In this document: piece by piece, positions 46,957 through 55,571 of the stretch
Position numbering within the stretch: the stretch's first letter is position 1
Layout: each line of letters begins with the position of its first letter
From: Variovorax sp. IB41
GTDB lineage: Bacteria; Pseudomonadota; Gammaproteobacteria; Burkholderiales; Burkholderiaceae_C
Direction: 5' to 3'
Assembly: GCF_016405905.1 (NCBI RefSeq)
Contig: NZ_JAEFCB010000007.1
Location: 169,024 to 233,023, forward strand
DNA length: 64,000 bases
Translations under genes and position numbers: made by a program
The notes under the pieces: model-generated
The model's input: only the letters and a program-made list of their open reading frames with translations
Told to the model about the DNA's origin: nothing
Database searches by the model: none

Positions 46957-48090
46957 CTAGGTGACGACGGCGCGCAGCTTCACCACGCGGCGCAGGTGCC
47001 ATGCGGGCGGGCCGAACTGTCCTTCGATCAACGTGGCGCGGCGCATGTAATGGCCGATCGCCAGCTCCTCGGTCATGCCCATGCCGCCGTGCAGTTGCAC
47101 CGCGCCCTGCCCCACGGCCTTGCACGCCTTGGCCGCGGCGACCTTGGCGGACGAGACCGCGCGGGCGCGTTCGTCGTCGCTCGCGCTGTCGACCATTTCG
47201 CCGACGCTCGCGGTGAGCGCGGCCGCCTGCTCCAGCGCCATGTGCATGTCGGCCAGGCGGTGCTGCAGCACCTGGAAGCTCGCGATGGGCACGCCGAATT
47301 GCTTGCGCTGGCGCACATAGTCCAGCGTGTCGCGCAGCAGGCGGCGCATGACGCCGACCGATTCGGCGCAGACGGCGAGCGTGGCCTCGTCGAGCGCGCG
47401 TTCGATCTGCGGCAGCGCGCCGCCCTCCGCGCCGAGCAATGCATCGGCGGGCAGGCGCACGTTGTCGAAGGCGATGTCGGCGGCGCGGCCACCGTCGCGC
47501 GTCGGGTAGGCGCGCAAGCGCAGGCCGGGCGTGTCGTTGGGCACCACGAGCAGCGACAGGCCCTTGTCGCTGCGCGCCGTGACGATGAAGTGGCTGGCCC
47601 ACGGCGCGGCCTGCACCACGGCCTTGCGGCCGTCGAGCCGGAAGCCGTCGCCCTCGCGCACGAGTTGCGCCTGCACGTCGTCGCGCGCATGGCGGCTCTG
47701 TGGCTCGCCGTGCGCAAAGGCCAGCACGGCCTGCCCCGCGACGATGCGCGCGAGCAGCGCATCGGCCTCCGCGCCGGGGTGGCGCTGCAGCAGGCCGGCG
47801 CCGATCACCATCGTCGACAAATAGGGCTCGGCCGCGAGCGCGCCGCCCAGCGTTTCCGTCAGCGCGAGGTGCGCGGCCATGCCCAGGCCCAGGCCGCCTT
47901 GCGATTCGGGCAGTGCCGCGCCCAGCAGGTCGAGCTCGCGCGAGAGGCCCTGCCAGAACGGCGGCGGCGCGTTGTCGGCTTTCGCGAGCGCATGCAGGCG
48001 CTGCGCGAAGCCGTGGTTGTCGTCCAAGTAGCGCGCGAGGCTGTCGCGCAGCATCGCGAGGGTGTCGTCTTGTTCGGTGCGTGTGCTCAT
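46957..48090 (-). CDS. Acyl-CoA dehydrogenase (divergent type)
   Basis: A 377-aa acyl-CoA dehydrogenase of the group that pairs with a second, larger subunit-like dehydrogenase. It has GAALPESQGGLGLGMAAHLALTETLGG (about residues 53-79) and the C-terminal VQLHGGMGMTEELAIGHYMRRATLIEGQFG. The first FAD signature is weak (LVREGDGFRLDGRKAVVQAAPWA) and the usual Glu base is not evident. That is typical of the FadE-type partner in heteromeric enzymes for steroid or branched side chains. It follows the next upstream gene by 10 bases. Confidence 0.9.
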   Translation of the reverse strand: MSTRTEQDDTLAMLRDSLARYLDDNHGFAQRLHALAKADNAPPPFWQGLSRELDLLGAALPESQGGLGLGMAAHLALTETLGGALAAEPYLSTMVIGAGLLQRHPGAEADALLARIVAGQAVLAFAHGEPQSRHARDDVQAQLVREGDGFRLDGRKAVVQAAPWASHFIVTARSDKGLSLLVVPNDTPGLRLRAYPTRDGGRAADIAFDNVRLPADALLGAEGGALPQIERALDEATLAVCAESVGVMRRLLRDTLDYVRQRKQFGVPIASFQVLQHRLADMHMALEQAAALTASVGEMVDSASDDERARAVSSAKVAAAKACKAVGQGAVQLHGGMGMTEELAIGHYMRRATLIEGQFGPPAWHLRRVVKLRAVVT

Positions 48091-48100
48091 GACGGAAACC

Positions 48101-49291
48101 TCAGCGGGCCAGCAGGTGCGCCGCGACGATGTTGCGCTGCACCTCGTTGGAGCCGGCGTAGATCGACGCGGCGCGGTCGTTGAGGTAGGCCGACATCGAG
48201 AACACGGCCTCCTCAGGGATCTGCAGTTCGCCCTGCAGCCCGTCGTCCAGCGGCAGGTCGACGCCAGCGTAGGGGCCGGCGATGTCGACGCCCAGTTCGG
48301 TCAGCCGCTGGCGCAGCTCGGAGCCGAGCACCTTGCCCATCGAGGGGCGGATGCCGGGCGGCTCGCCGCGGGCGTGCGCGCGCAGCGATTGCAGCTCGGT
48401 GGCCTCGAGCGCGTCGATGGCGCACTCGGCGTCGGCCAGGCGCAGCGCCATGTCGTCGGCCTCTTGCGCATCGGCGATCGCGTCGGCAGCCACGTACAAG
48501 CGGCGCAGGCGCGCGCGCAGCATCGGCGTCCAGGCGCCGCCGCGCTCGTGCTGCAGCAGGTACTTGGCGATGGTCCAGCCCTGGTTCTCCTCGCCGATGA
48601 GCCCTTCGGCGGGCACGCGCACGTCGTCGAAGAACACCTGGTTCAGCTCGTGGTCGCCCGAGATGCTGATGATCGGCCGGATGGTGATGCCCGGCGTGGG
48701 AAGGTCGAAGCACAGGAAGCTGATGCCCTGCTGCGGCTTGCCGCCCGAGGCGGTGCGCACCAGGCAGAACATGCGGTTGGCGTACTGCGCGTGGGTGGTC
48801 CAGATCTTGGTGCCGTTGATGACGTAGTGGTCGCCATTGCTGTGATCGCGAACGGCCTTGCACTGCAGCGAAGCGAGGTCCGAGCCCGCCTGCGGCTCGG
48901 AGTAGCCCTGACACCAGTAGTCCTCGCCCGAGCGGATGCCCGGCAGCCACGCGCGCTTCTGCGCCTCGGTGCCGAAGGCGATGATGACCGGCGCAACCAT
49001 GCCCGGCCCCATGGGCGCGCGCTGCGGCGCATCGGCCGCGGCCAGCTCGGCCGCGAAGAGGTAGTGCTGCATCGGCGTCCAGCCGGTGCCGCCGTGCTCG
49101 ACGGGCCAGTGCGGCACGCTCCAGCCGCGTTGGGCAAGGATGCGGTGCCAGCCATTGCCTTCGGCGTAGTCGCTGAAGATGCCCGAGCAGCGCCGGCCGG
49201 CGGCGCGCAGCGCGGGCGTCAGCTCACGCGAGAGGAAGTCGCGAACCTCGTTCCGGAATGCTGTTTCAGCCGCGCTGAGTGTCCAGGCCAT
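48101..49291 (-). CDS. Acyl-CoA dehydrogenase (partner type)
   Basis: A 396-aa acyl-CoA dehydrogenase. It has WPVEHGGTGWTPMQHYLFAAEL, the FAD signature CQGYSEPQAGSDLASLQCKAV (about residues 131-151), GTKIWTTHAQYA and the C-terminal FSMSAYLNDRAASIYAGSNEVQRNIVAAHLL. The Glu in AGSNEVQ fits the catalytic position. With the following gene it likely forms a two-gene unit making an alpha/beta heteromer, as in side-chain degradation of steroids. Operator site 4 lies 57 bp upstream. Confidence 0.93.
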   Translation of the reverse strand: MAWTLSAAETAFRNEVRDFLSRELTPALRAAGRRCSGIFSDYAEGNGWHRILAQRGWSVPHWPVEHGGTGWTPMQHYLFAAELAAADAPQRAPMGPGMVAPVIIAFGTEAQKRAWLPGIRSGEDYWCQGYSEPQAGSDLASLQCKAVRDHSNGDHYVINGTKIWTTHAQYANRMFCLVRTASGGKPQQGISFLCFDLPTPGITIRPIISISGDHELNQVFFDDVRVPAEGLIGEENQGWTIAKYLLQHERGGAWTPMLRARLRRLYVAADAIADAQEADDMALRLADAECAIDALEATELQSLRAHARGEPPGIRPSMGKVLGSELRQRLTELGVDIAGPYAGVDLPLDDGLQGELQIPEEAVFSMSAYLNDRAASIYAGSNEVQRNIVAAHLLAR

Positions 49292-49348
49292 GGTGGGGTC
49301 CCGTTGGAATGCAGCGGCGAGTGTGCACCCGCGGGGCGGGGTGGCGGC

Positions 49349-49366
49349 ATCGTCGGATCGGACGAA
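49349..49366 (-). promoter_or_regulatory. Shared acyl-CoA operator, site 4
   Basis: ATCGTCGGATCGGACGAA lies 57 bp upstream of the acyl-CoA dehydrogenase start at 49291. Its arms match site 1 at 16 of 18 positions. The divergent small gene starts 133 bp away. Confidence 0.7.
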
Positions 49367-49499
49367 GACTCACCACTTTCCGTAGTTTGTGCGCACACCC
49401 GGGATAGTCCTCTGCGACGCGGTGGAGCCGCCGCGCACAATCGGCGTCCGGGAGTTGTTCTGTGCGCCAGAGAATGCGCTGCGCTCAATGGAGAGCACC

Positions 49500-49751
49500 A
49501 TGCACGCGACCACCACACCCGGTTTCTCGCACGCCAGCGTCGAGCGGCTGTGCGACTACGAACTGCCCGATCCGCCGGCCCGCGCCTCCGCGGCGATGCC
49601 CCTGCTGTCCGACGTTCACGACCCCGAGAAGCTCGCGCTGACCTGGTGGCTGTGGATGGACGAAATGGGCAAGAGCATGTGGCGCCACTGCGATGCCTGG
49701 CGGGAGCACTACCTCAGCCACACCGCCAAGGGGCCGGCGCGGCGCGACTGA
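49500..49751 (+). CDS. Small hypothetical protein, Trp-rich
   Basis: An 83-aa protein. GGAGAG at 49490-49495 lies four bases before the ATG at 49500; an ATG at 49488 would add four residues. It contains ALTWWLWMDEMGKSMWRHCDA and ends HYLSHTAKGPARRD. The aromatic central part is likely amphipathic helix rather than a membrane span. No domain is recognised. It converges with the phosphatase gene. Confidence 0.6.
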   Translation: MHATTTPGFSHASVERLCDYELPDPPARASAAMPLLSDVHDPEKLALTWWLWMDEMGKSMWRHCDAWREHYLSHTAKGPARRD

Positions 49752-49770
49752 TCCTCCCCTGGTTCCGCGC

Positions 49771-50640
49771 TCAGGCCGCGACGGCTTCGCGCGCCGGCGT
49801 CGCCTTCGAGGGCACCGGCATGTGCTCGGCCCAGTCGATGATTTCCAGCGTGCCGTCGGCATGCTCGGCCAGCGCCGTGAGGCTCTCCACCCAGTCGCCG
49901 TCGTTGCAGTAGAGGATGCCGTCGATGTCGCGCATCTCGGCATGGTGGATGTGGCCGCACACCACGCCCTGCGCGCCGCGCTTGCGGGCCTCGCGTGCCA
50001 CGGCATTCTCGAAGTCGCCCACGTAGCTCACCGCGCGCTTGACCTTGCCCTTGAGGTACTTGGACAGCGACCAGTACGGCAGCCCCATGCGCGCGCGCAG
50101 CGAGTTGAGGTGGCGGTTCAGCTTCAACGTGAATTCGTAGAGCGAATCGCCCACGTAGGCGAGCCACTTGGCGCACTGGATCACGCCGTCGAACAGGTCG
50201 CCGTGGATGATCCAGAGCTTGCGGCCATCGGCCGTCTCGTGGATCCATTCGTCGGCCACGTCGATGCCGCCGAAGTTGTGGTTGAGGTACTTGCGGGCGA
50301 ACTCGTCGTGGTTGCCCGGGATGAAGATCACGCGCGTGCCTTTGCGCGCCTTGCGCAAGAGCTTCTGGATGACGTCGTTGTGCGCCTGCGGCCAGTACCA
50401 GTGGCGCTTGAGCTGCCAGCCGTCGATGATGTCGCCGACCAGGAAGAGCGTCTCGCACTCGGTGTGCTTCAGGAAGTCGAGCAGCGCGCGCGCCTGGCAG
50501 CCGGGCGTGCCCAGGTGCAGGTCGGAGATCCAGAGCGTGCGGAACTGCAGCGGCGGACGCTGGCGATCGTCGTCCTCCAGGTCGGGAGCCTGGGCAGCGG
50601 TGTCGCGCCATGCGCGAAGGAAAGCGTCGTCGCGTTGCAT
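49771..50640 (-). CDS. UDP-2,3-diacylglucosamine diphosphatase-like phosphoesterase
   Basis: A 289-aa calcineurin-like phosphoesterase. The metal motifs are all present: WISDLHLGTPG (about residue 36), VGDIIDGWQLKRHW, IPGNHDEFAR, IIHGDLFDG and CGHIHHAEM. The layout matches the LpxH/LpxH2 group that cleaves UDP-2,3-diacylglucosamine to lipid X in lipid A synthesis. This member has no essential-gene neighbours and a 30-residue N-terminal extension, so it may be a second enzyme acting on another lipid diphosphate. It faces the AGMO-YhhN gene across a long palindrome. Confidence 0.85.
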   Translation of the reverse strand: MQRDDAFLRAWRDTAAQAPDLEDDDRQRPPLQFRTLWISDLHLGTPGCQARALLDFLKHTECETLFLVGDIIDGWQLKRHWYWPQAHNDVIQKLLRKARKGTRVIFIPGNHDEFARKYLNHNFGGIDVADEWIHETADGRKLWIIHGDLFDGVIQCAKWLAYVGDSLYEFTLKLNRHLNSLRARMGLPYWSLSKYLKGKVKRAVSYVGDFENAVAREARKRGAQGVVCGHIHHAEMRDIDGILYCNDGDWVESLTALAEHADGTLEIIDWAEHMPVPSKATPAREAVAA

Positions 50641-50712
50641 GGACGGGTAGGCTCCCACCGGCGCATGACGCCGCGATGGCACACCCGTGACATCCCGGTG
50701 ACGCGTGGCCCA

Positions 50713-50891
50713 GGGCCTGTTGATGCTATTTCCGGCGTCGCGAAGGTATGCCAGGGCGGGCCAATCAAGGCGCGCGACGCCGCGTGTGCATATGCACACG
50801 CAAGGAGCGCAACGCAGAGTGGGCTGCCCTGGCATACCTTCCCGCAGGGTTGGCTGTCCAACGCGACGCCGGAAATAGCATCAACAGGCCC
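50713..50891. repeat. 179-bp nested palindrome
   Basis: The outer arms, 50713-50742 and 50862-50891, are perfect 30-bp inverted repeats (ends GGGCCTGTTGATGC and GCATCAACAGGCCC). The next arms, 50743-50757 and 50826-50840, are perfect 15-bp repeats (AAGGTATGCCAGGGC). The centre is the self-complementary GTGTGCATATGCACAC (50784-50799). It fills the gap between two divergent genes, where a promoter would be expected, and could extrude as a cruciform. Confidence 0.92.
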
Positions 50892-50911
50892 GGCAACGCC
50901 ACAATCGCGCG

Positions 50912-52657
50912 ATGCGACCTGGCCAGATCATCGTTCTTGCGACCCCTGTTTTCTTATTGCTGATCGCGATCGAGTTCGCGGTAGGCCGCGTGCGGGCGCG
51001 CCGCGGCACGGGGCACGACACCTACCGGCTGGCCGATGCGGTCAACAGCATCGGCCTGGGCATGCTGAGCCAGATCAGCGCGGTGCTCACGGGGCTCCTG
51101 CGCATCGGCATCTACACCGCGGTGTATTCGGCGGTGGCGCTCTTTCCGAAAGAGGCGGCCAGCGACTTCTGGACCACCTGGTACGGCTGGCTGCTGGCGC
51201 TGGTGTTCTACGACTTCTGCTACTACTGGCTGCACCGCATGGGCCACGAATCGGCGGTGCTGTGGGCGGCGCACGTGGTGCACCACCAGAGCCAGCATTA
51301 CAACCTGTCGACCGCGCTGCGGCAGACATCGAGCGGCGCGCTGCTCGGGTGGATCTTCTACCTGCCGATGGCGGTGGCCGGCGTGCCGCCGCTGGTGTTC
51401 GTGGTGGTGGCGCTCATCGACCTGCTCTACCAGTTCTGGGTGCACACCGAGCAGGTCGGCAAGCTCGGCTGGTTCGACCGCTGGTTCTGCTCGCCCTCGA
51501 ACCACCGGGTGCACCACGCGGTGAACGACACCTACCTGGACCGCAACTACGGCGGCGTCCTCATCGTGTGGGACCGCATGTTCGGCACCTTCCGCGAAGA
51601 GGACGAACGCTGCGTCTACGGCACGCGCGGCGAGTTGAAGAGCTGGGACCCGCTGTGGGCGAATGCCGAGGTGTACTGGGCGCTGGCGAGGGACTCGTGG
51701 CATGCGCGCAGCTGGGCCGACAAGCTGCGCGTGTGGATCAAGCCTCCCGGCTGGCGGCCGGCCGACGTGGCGGCGCGTTTTCCGAAGCCGGCCTTCGACA
51801 TCGCGAAAGTCACGCGCTACGAGCCCGTCGTGAGCCGCGGGGTGCAGTGGTTCGCGGGCGTGCAGTTCCTCTTGATGCTGGGCGGCGTGGCCTTGTTTCT
51901 CTGGTTCTCCGACGACATGCCGATGCAGCGCGCGGCCGTCTGGCTGGCCGCGCTGACGGCGAGCGTGTGGGCCATCGGCGCGGTGCTGCAGGGGCGGCTG
52001 TCGGTCACCGAGGTGCTGCTCGTCGAGGCCGCCGCGCTGGCCACCGCGAGCGCGGCGCTGCACATCGACGGGCTGCACCACGTCTTCAAGCCGCTGGCGC
52101 TGTCGATCGCGATCGTCTTCGCGGCGCGGCGTGCGATGCGGGCGGGCGGCATCGCGCGCTTCGACGTGCTGCTGCTGGCCGGGCTGGCCGCGTCTCTCGC
52201 GGGCGACGTGCTGCTGATGGGCCCGGCGACGCTGTTCGTGCCGGGGCTCGTGTGCTTCTTGCTCGCGCACCTGGCGTACATCGCGCTCTTTGGCATCGGC
52301 GTGGGCCTGTTCCCGCGGCGCGGGGTGCTGGCGGCGACGCTGCTGGTCGGCGCGGGGATGTACGCGTTTCTCTGGCAGGGCGGGCTGCCGCCCGCGCTGC
52401 GCATTCCGGTCGGGGTCTACGTGGTGGTGATCGCCTGCATGGCGGCGCAGGCGATCGGGCGTGCGGCGGTGCTGCGCGAAGCCGATCCGTCAGCGGTGTG
52501 GGTGGCGGTGGGCGCGTGCTTCTTCATGCTGAGCGATGCGCTGCTGGCAACCAACCGATTTGTCTCGGCGCTGCCGTTGGCGCAGCTGTGGGTGCTGGCG
52601 ACTTACTACGCGGCGCAGGTGCTGATCGTGCGGCACGTTCGCCGGACGGCTGCCTGA
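50912..52657 (+). CDS. Fusion of AGMO-like fatty acid hydroxylase and YhhN lysoplasmalogenase
   Basis: A 581-aa membrane protein in two parts. The N-terminal part (about residues 1-300) is a di-iron hydroxylase: HRMGH, HVVHHQSQHYNLSTALRQ and NHRVHHAVND give the HX3H, HX2HH, HX2HH boxes. HHxxxxYNLSTALRQ is the mark of alkylglycerol monooxygenase (AGMO), which cleaves ether lipids. After extra membrane spans, residues about 395-575 form a YhhN/TMEM86 domain (SLAGDVLLMGP, FLLAHLAYIALFG, FFMLSDALLATNRF, YYAAQVLIV), known as lysoplasmalogenase. Together they suggest ether-lipid breakdown. No Cys or linker signs of a join error are seen; the frame is continuous. Confidence 0.85.
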   Translation: MRPGQIIVLATPVFLLLIAIEFAVGRVRARRGTGHDTYRLADAVNSIGLGMLSQISAVLTGLLRIGIYTAVYSAVALFPKEAASDFWTTWYGWLLALVFYDFCYYWLHRMGHESAVLWAAHVVHHQSQHYNLSTALRQTSSGALLGWIFYLPMAVAGVPPLVFVVVALIDLLYQFWVHTEQVGKLGWFDRWFCSPSNHRVHHAVNDTYLDRNYGGVLIVWDRMFGTFREEDERCVYGTRGELKSWDPLWANAEVYWALARDSWHARSWADKLRVWIKPPGWRPADVAARFPKPAFDIAKVTRYEPVVSRGVQWFAGVQFLLMLGGVALFLWFSDDMPMQRAAVWLAALTASVWAIGAVLQGRLSVTEVLLVEAAALATASAALHIDGLHHVFKPLALSIAIVFAARRAMRAGGIARFDVLLLAGLAASLAGDVLLMGPATLFVPGLVCFLLAHLAYIALFGIGVGLFPRRGVLAATLLVGAGMYAFLWQGGLPPALRIPVGVYVVVIACMAAQAIGRAAVLREADPSAVWVAVGACFFMLSDALLATNRFVSALPLAQLWVLATYYAAQVLIVRHVRRTAA

Positions 52658-52665
52658 ATTTCTTT

Positions 52666-52766
52666 CTCCCTCCCCCGCTGGGGGAGGGCAGGGGTGGGGG
52701 CAAGCGGCGTACCCATCGGGCGCTCTGCCCGCCCCCATCCCAACCTTCCCCCAGAGGGGGAAGGAG
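52666..52766. repeat. Intergenic palindromic repeat between convergent genes
   Basis: The two ends, TCCCTCCCCCGCTGGGGGAGGG and its near-complement CTTCCCCCAGAGGGGGAAG, are each hairpins and also pair with each other, as do GGGGTGGGGGC and GCCCCCATCCC. It sits between two converging genes (9 and 13 bases from their ends) and probably ends transcription from both. Similar C/G-run repeats are common in Burkholderiales as I recall. Confidence 0.8.
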
Positions 52767-52779
52767 CAAGGCCTGAAAC

Positions 52780-53754
52780 CTAATCCGCGCAGCGCTGGAT
52801 TTCCACCGTCGAGTGGCGGATTTCCTCGTGCATCGAGAAGCAGGCGCGCACCTCGTCGGCGGTGAGCGTCGGCGAATGGGTCACGACCGTGAGCGCGCAG
52901 GCGTAGGCGTCGCGGCCGACGCGCCAGACATGCAGGTCGGCCACGCGGGTTTCCGAATCGGCCAGCGTGGTCTCGACGCCTTCGCGGATTTCTGCGGTGA
53001 CCGGGTGGTCCATCTCGCGGTCGAGCAGCACCTTGCCGGTTTCCTTCAAGAGCCCCCGGGCCCAGCTGGCGACCAGCACCGCGCCGACGATGCCCATGGC
53101 CGGGTCGAGCCAGGCCCAGCCGTAGAACCAGCCGCCCAGCAGCGCCACGATGGCGAGCACCGAAGTCGCGGCGTCGGCCACCACGTGCAGGTAGGCGGAG
53201 CGCAGGTTCAGGTCGTGGCCGTGTTCGTGGTGATCGTCGTGCTGATCGCCCTGGGTATGGCCATGGTGGTGGTGCCCATGGTCATGCCCGTGATCGTGGT
53301 GCGTGCCGCCCAGCAGCCGCGCGCAGACCAGGTTGACCACGAGCCCCAGCACCGCCACCGAAATCGCCTCGGGGTAGTGGATCGCCGAGGGCGACCACAG
53401 CCGCTCCAGCGAGCCCACCACCATCAGCGCCGCCACGCCGAGCAGCAGCAGCGCGCTCGCGAAGCCGCCGAGCACTTCGATCTTCCAGGTGCCGAAGGCG
53501 AAGCGCGGATCGCGCGCGTAGCGGCGCGCGGCCGCATAGGCGAAGGCGCTCAGGCCGATGGCCAGCGCGTGCGAGCTCATGTGCCAGCCGTCGGCCAGCA
53601 GCGCCATCGAGTTGAACCACCAGCCGGCGCCGATCTCCACCACCATCATCGCGGCGGTGATCCACATCACCAGGCGCGTGCTGCGCTCGGCGGAGGCACT
53701 GCCGGCGCCGAACTGGTGGTCGTGCTGCCAGGCGCTCAGGTCATGGGTGTGCAT
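52780..53754 (-). CDS. dmeF: Cation diffusion facilitator, DmeF-like
   Basis: A 324-aa divalent metal exporter of the inner membrane. Six spans are visible, with metal-site residues in SMALLADGWHMSSHALAIG (span II, DxxxH form) and YLHVVADAATSVLAI (span V, HxxxD). Between spans IV and V lies a His/Asp-rich loop of about 35 residues (HHDHGHDHGHHHHGHTQGD) that collects metal. The HDLSAW start and the loop are typical for DmeF cobalt/nickel/zinc exporters; the metal is not certain. No dmeR regulator is next to it. It lies six bases after ruvB on the same strand and is likely co-transcribed. Confidence 0.9.
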   Translation of the reverse strand: MHTHDLSAWQHDHQFGAGSASAERSTRLVMWITAAMMVVEIGAGWWFNSMALLADGWHMSSHALAIGLSAFAYAAARRYARDPRFAFGTWKIEVLGGFASALLLLGVAALMVVGSLERLWSPSAIHYPEAISVAVLGLVVNLVCARLLGGTHHDHGHDHGHHHHGHTQGDQHDDHHEHGHDLNLRSAYLHVVADAATSVLAIVALLGGWFYGWAWLDPAMGIVGAVLVASWARGLLKETGKVLLDREMDHPVTAEIREGVETTLADSETRVADLHVWRVGRDAYACALTVVTHSPTLTADEVRACFSMHEEIRHSTVEIQRCAD

Positions 53755-53760
53755 GGGTCT

Positions 53761-54825
53761 TCAGGCTCCGAAAAGGTCCTGTCCGTCGGAACGGCTCGAG
53801 GGCGGCGTCACGCCCAGGTGGCGGTAGGCGGCCAGCGTGGCGATGCGCCCGCGCGGCGTGCGCTGCAGGTAGCCCTGCTGGATGAGATACGGCTCGATCA
53901 CGTCCTCGATGGTGTCGCGCTCCTCGCCGATGCTGGCCGCGACGTTGTCCAGGCCCACCGGGCCGCCGTCGAAGCGGTGGATCACGGCTTCGAGCAGCTT
54001 CCGGTCCATGAGGTCGAAGCCCTGCGGATCGACGTCGAGCATGGCGAGCGCCTTGTGGGCGATGTCCTCGGTGATGCGGCCGTTGCCCTTGACCTCGGCG
54101 TAGTCGCGCACGCGGCGCAGCAGGCGGTTGGCGATGCGGGGCGTGCCGCGCGAGCGCCGGGCGATCTCGAAGCCGCCGGTGGCGTCGGTTTCCACCTTGA
54201 GCAGGCGGGCGCTGCGGGTCACGATCAGCGCGAGCTCCTCGGGCGTGTAGAACTCCAGCCGCGCGACGATGCCGAAGCGGTCGCGCAGCGGGTTGGTCAG
54301 CATGCCGGCGCGGGTGGTGGCGCCCACCAGCGTGAAGGGCTGCAGGTCGAGCTTGATGCTGCGCGCCGCGGGGCCCTCGCCGATCATGATGTCGATCTGG
54401 TAGTCCTCCAGCGCGGGGTAGAGGATTTCCTCGACGACCGGGCTCAGCCGGTGGATCTCGTCGATGAAGAGCACGTCGTTGGGCTCGAGGTTGGTCAGCA
54501 GCGCCGCCAGGTCCTTGGGCTTTTCGAGCACGGGCCCCGACGTCTGGCGCAGGTTGACGCCCAGCTCGGCCGCGATGATGTGCGACAGCGTGGTCTTGCC
54601 CAGGCCCGGCGGGCCGAACAGCAGCACGTGGTCGAGCGCCTCCTTGCGCTTGCGCGCCGCGCCGATGAAGATTTCGAGCTGCTCGCGCACCTTGGCCTGG
54701 CCGACGTATTCATCGAGCAGCTTGGGGCGCAGGGCCCGTTCGATCGCCTCCTCGTTGGGCGAGGCGGGGGCGGCGGACACCACGCGCTGGGGGGCGGGTG
54801 CGAAATCGTCTGTCTGGATGGTCAT
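53761..54825 (-). CDS. ruvB: Holliday junction branch-migration ATPase RuvB
   Basis: A 354-aa AAA+ motor that drives branch migration with RuvA. It has Walker [17 protein letters not shown] (about residues 69-84), Walker [13 protein letters not shown], sensor 1 [18 protein letters not shown], sensor 2 [20 protein letters not shown] and the C-terminal winged helix [21 protein letters not shown]. Length is normal. It is separated from ruvA by about 7.5 kb, whereas most proteobacteria have them adjacent. It is divergent from the phospholipid operon, 84 bp away. Confidence 0.97.
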   Translation of the reverse strand: MTIQTDDFAPAPQRVVSAAPASPNEEAIERALRPKLLDEYVGQAKVREQLEIFIGAARKRKEALDHVLLFGPPGLGKTTLSHIIAAELGVNLRQTSGPVLEKPKDLAALLTNLEPNDVLFIDEIHRLSPVVEEILYPALEDYQIDIMIGEGPAARSIKLDLQPFTLVGATTRAGMLTNPLRDRFGIVARLEFYTPEELALIVTRSARLLKVETDATGGFEIARRSRGTPRIANRLLRRVRDYAEVKGNGRITEDIAHKALAMLDVDPQGFDLMDRKLLEAVIHRFDGGPVGLDNVAASIGEERDTIEDVIEPYLIQQGYLQRTPRGRIATLAAYRHLGVTPPSSRSDGQDLFGA

Positions 54826-54909
54826 GGGAGGGGGTTTGGCTTGAGTTTAGTGCCTGCCCTTCACTGGCAGAATGCTTCGGCCATATAACGAACGAGGGGA
54901 AGGCAGCAC

Positions 54910-55536
54910 GTGTCGATCTACGAATTGAAGCCGCGTTTCCAGGCACTGCTGCGGCCGCTGGTGGTCCGCCTGCATGCGATGGGCGTCACGGCCAACCAGG
55001 TCACGCTGGCGGCGTGCGTCGTCTCGGTCGCGCTCGGGCTCGGGCTTTTCTTCTTCGTGCGCTCGGCAGCGGCCTTTGCGCTCATTCCGGCCTGGATGTT
55101 CCTGCGCATGGCCTTCAACGCCATCGACGGCATGCTGGCGCGCGAGCACAACCAGCAAAGCAAGCTGGGCGCCTTTCTCAACGAACTGACCGACGTGGTC
55201 TCCGACGCCGCGCTCTACCTGCCCTTCGCGCTGGTCGCGCCCTTCAGCCCGTTCTGGATCGGCACGGTGATCGTGCTGGCGGGCCTGAGCGAATTCGCCG
55301 GCGCGCTCGGTCCCACGGTGGGCGCTTCGCGCCGTTACGACGGGCCGCTGGGCAAGAGCGACCGGGCCTTCGTGTTCGGCGCGCTCGGCCTCTACGTGGC
55401 GCTGGGCTGGCCGCTCGCGGCCTGGACGGCCTGGCTCATGCCGCTGCTGGCGGCGCTGGTGGCCTGGACTGTCGTCAACCGCATCCGCCGCGCGTTGGCC
55501 GAAGCCGATGCGACAGCCCGCGCCGGCAGCCACTGA
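54910..55536 (+). CDS. CDP-alcohol phosphatidyltransferase
   Basis: A 208-aa membrane enzyme that joins a CDP-linked lipid to an alcohol, or the reverse. The catalytic pattern DGxxAR, then GxxxD, then xxxD is present in NAIDGMLAREHNQQSKLGAFLNELTDVVSDAALY (in two parts; about residues 73-106). About five membrane spans. The acceptor is unknown: glycerol 3-phosphate, inositol phosphate or another alcohol phosphate are all possible. The GTG start has GGGGAAGG upstream. It is the first gene of the phospholipid operon. Confidence 0.9.
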   Translation: MSIYELKPRFQALLRPLVVRLHAMGVTANQVTLAACVVSVALGLGLFFFVRSAAAFALIPAWMFLRMAFNAIDGMLAREHNQQSKLGAFLNELTDVVSDAALYLPFALVAPFSPFWIGTVIVLAGLSEFAGALGPTVGASRRYDGPLGKSDRAFVFGALGLYVALGWPLAAWTAWLMPLLAALVAWTVVNRIRRALAEADATARAGSH

Positions 55537-55571
55537 ACACATACAAACAAAGAAACATCGACAGGGATTCA

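Noticed and set aside
44278..48183. A very long open frame on the plus strand (about 1300 codons) and similar long frames opposite or out of frame with many genes
   Set aside because: It runs antisense to four well-supported acyl-CoA genes; its translation is His/Arg/Gly/Ala-rich without domains. Long spurious frames are expected in DNA with such high GC.
52666..52766. Possible CRISPR-like or REP array in the C/G-run repeat
   Set aside because: It is one palindrome of about 100 bp, not a set of repeats with unique spacers, and lies between gene ends like a terminator.
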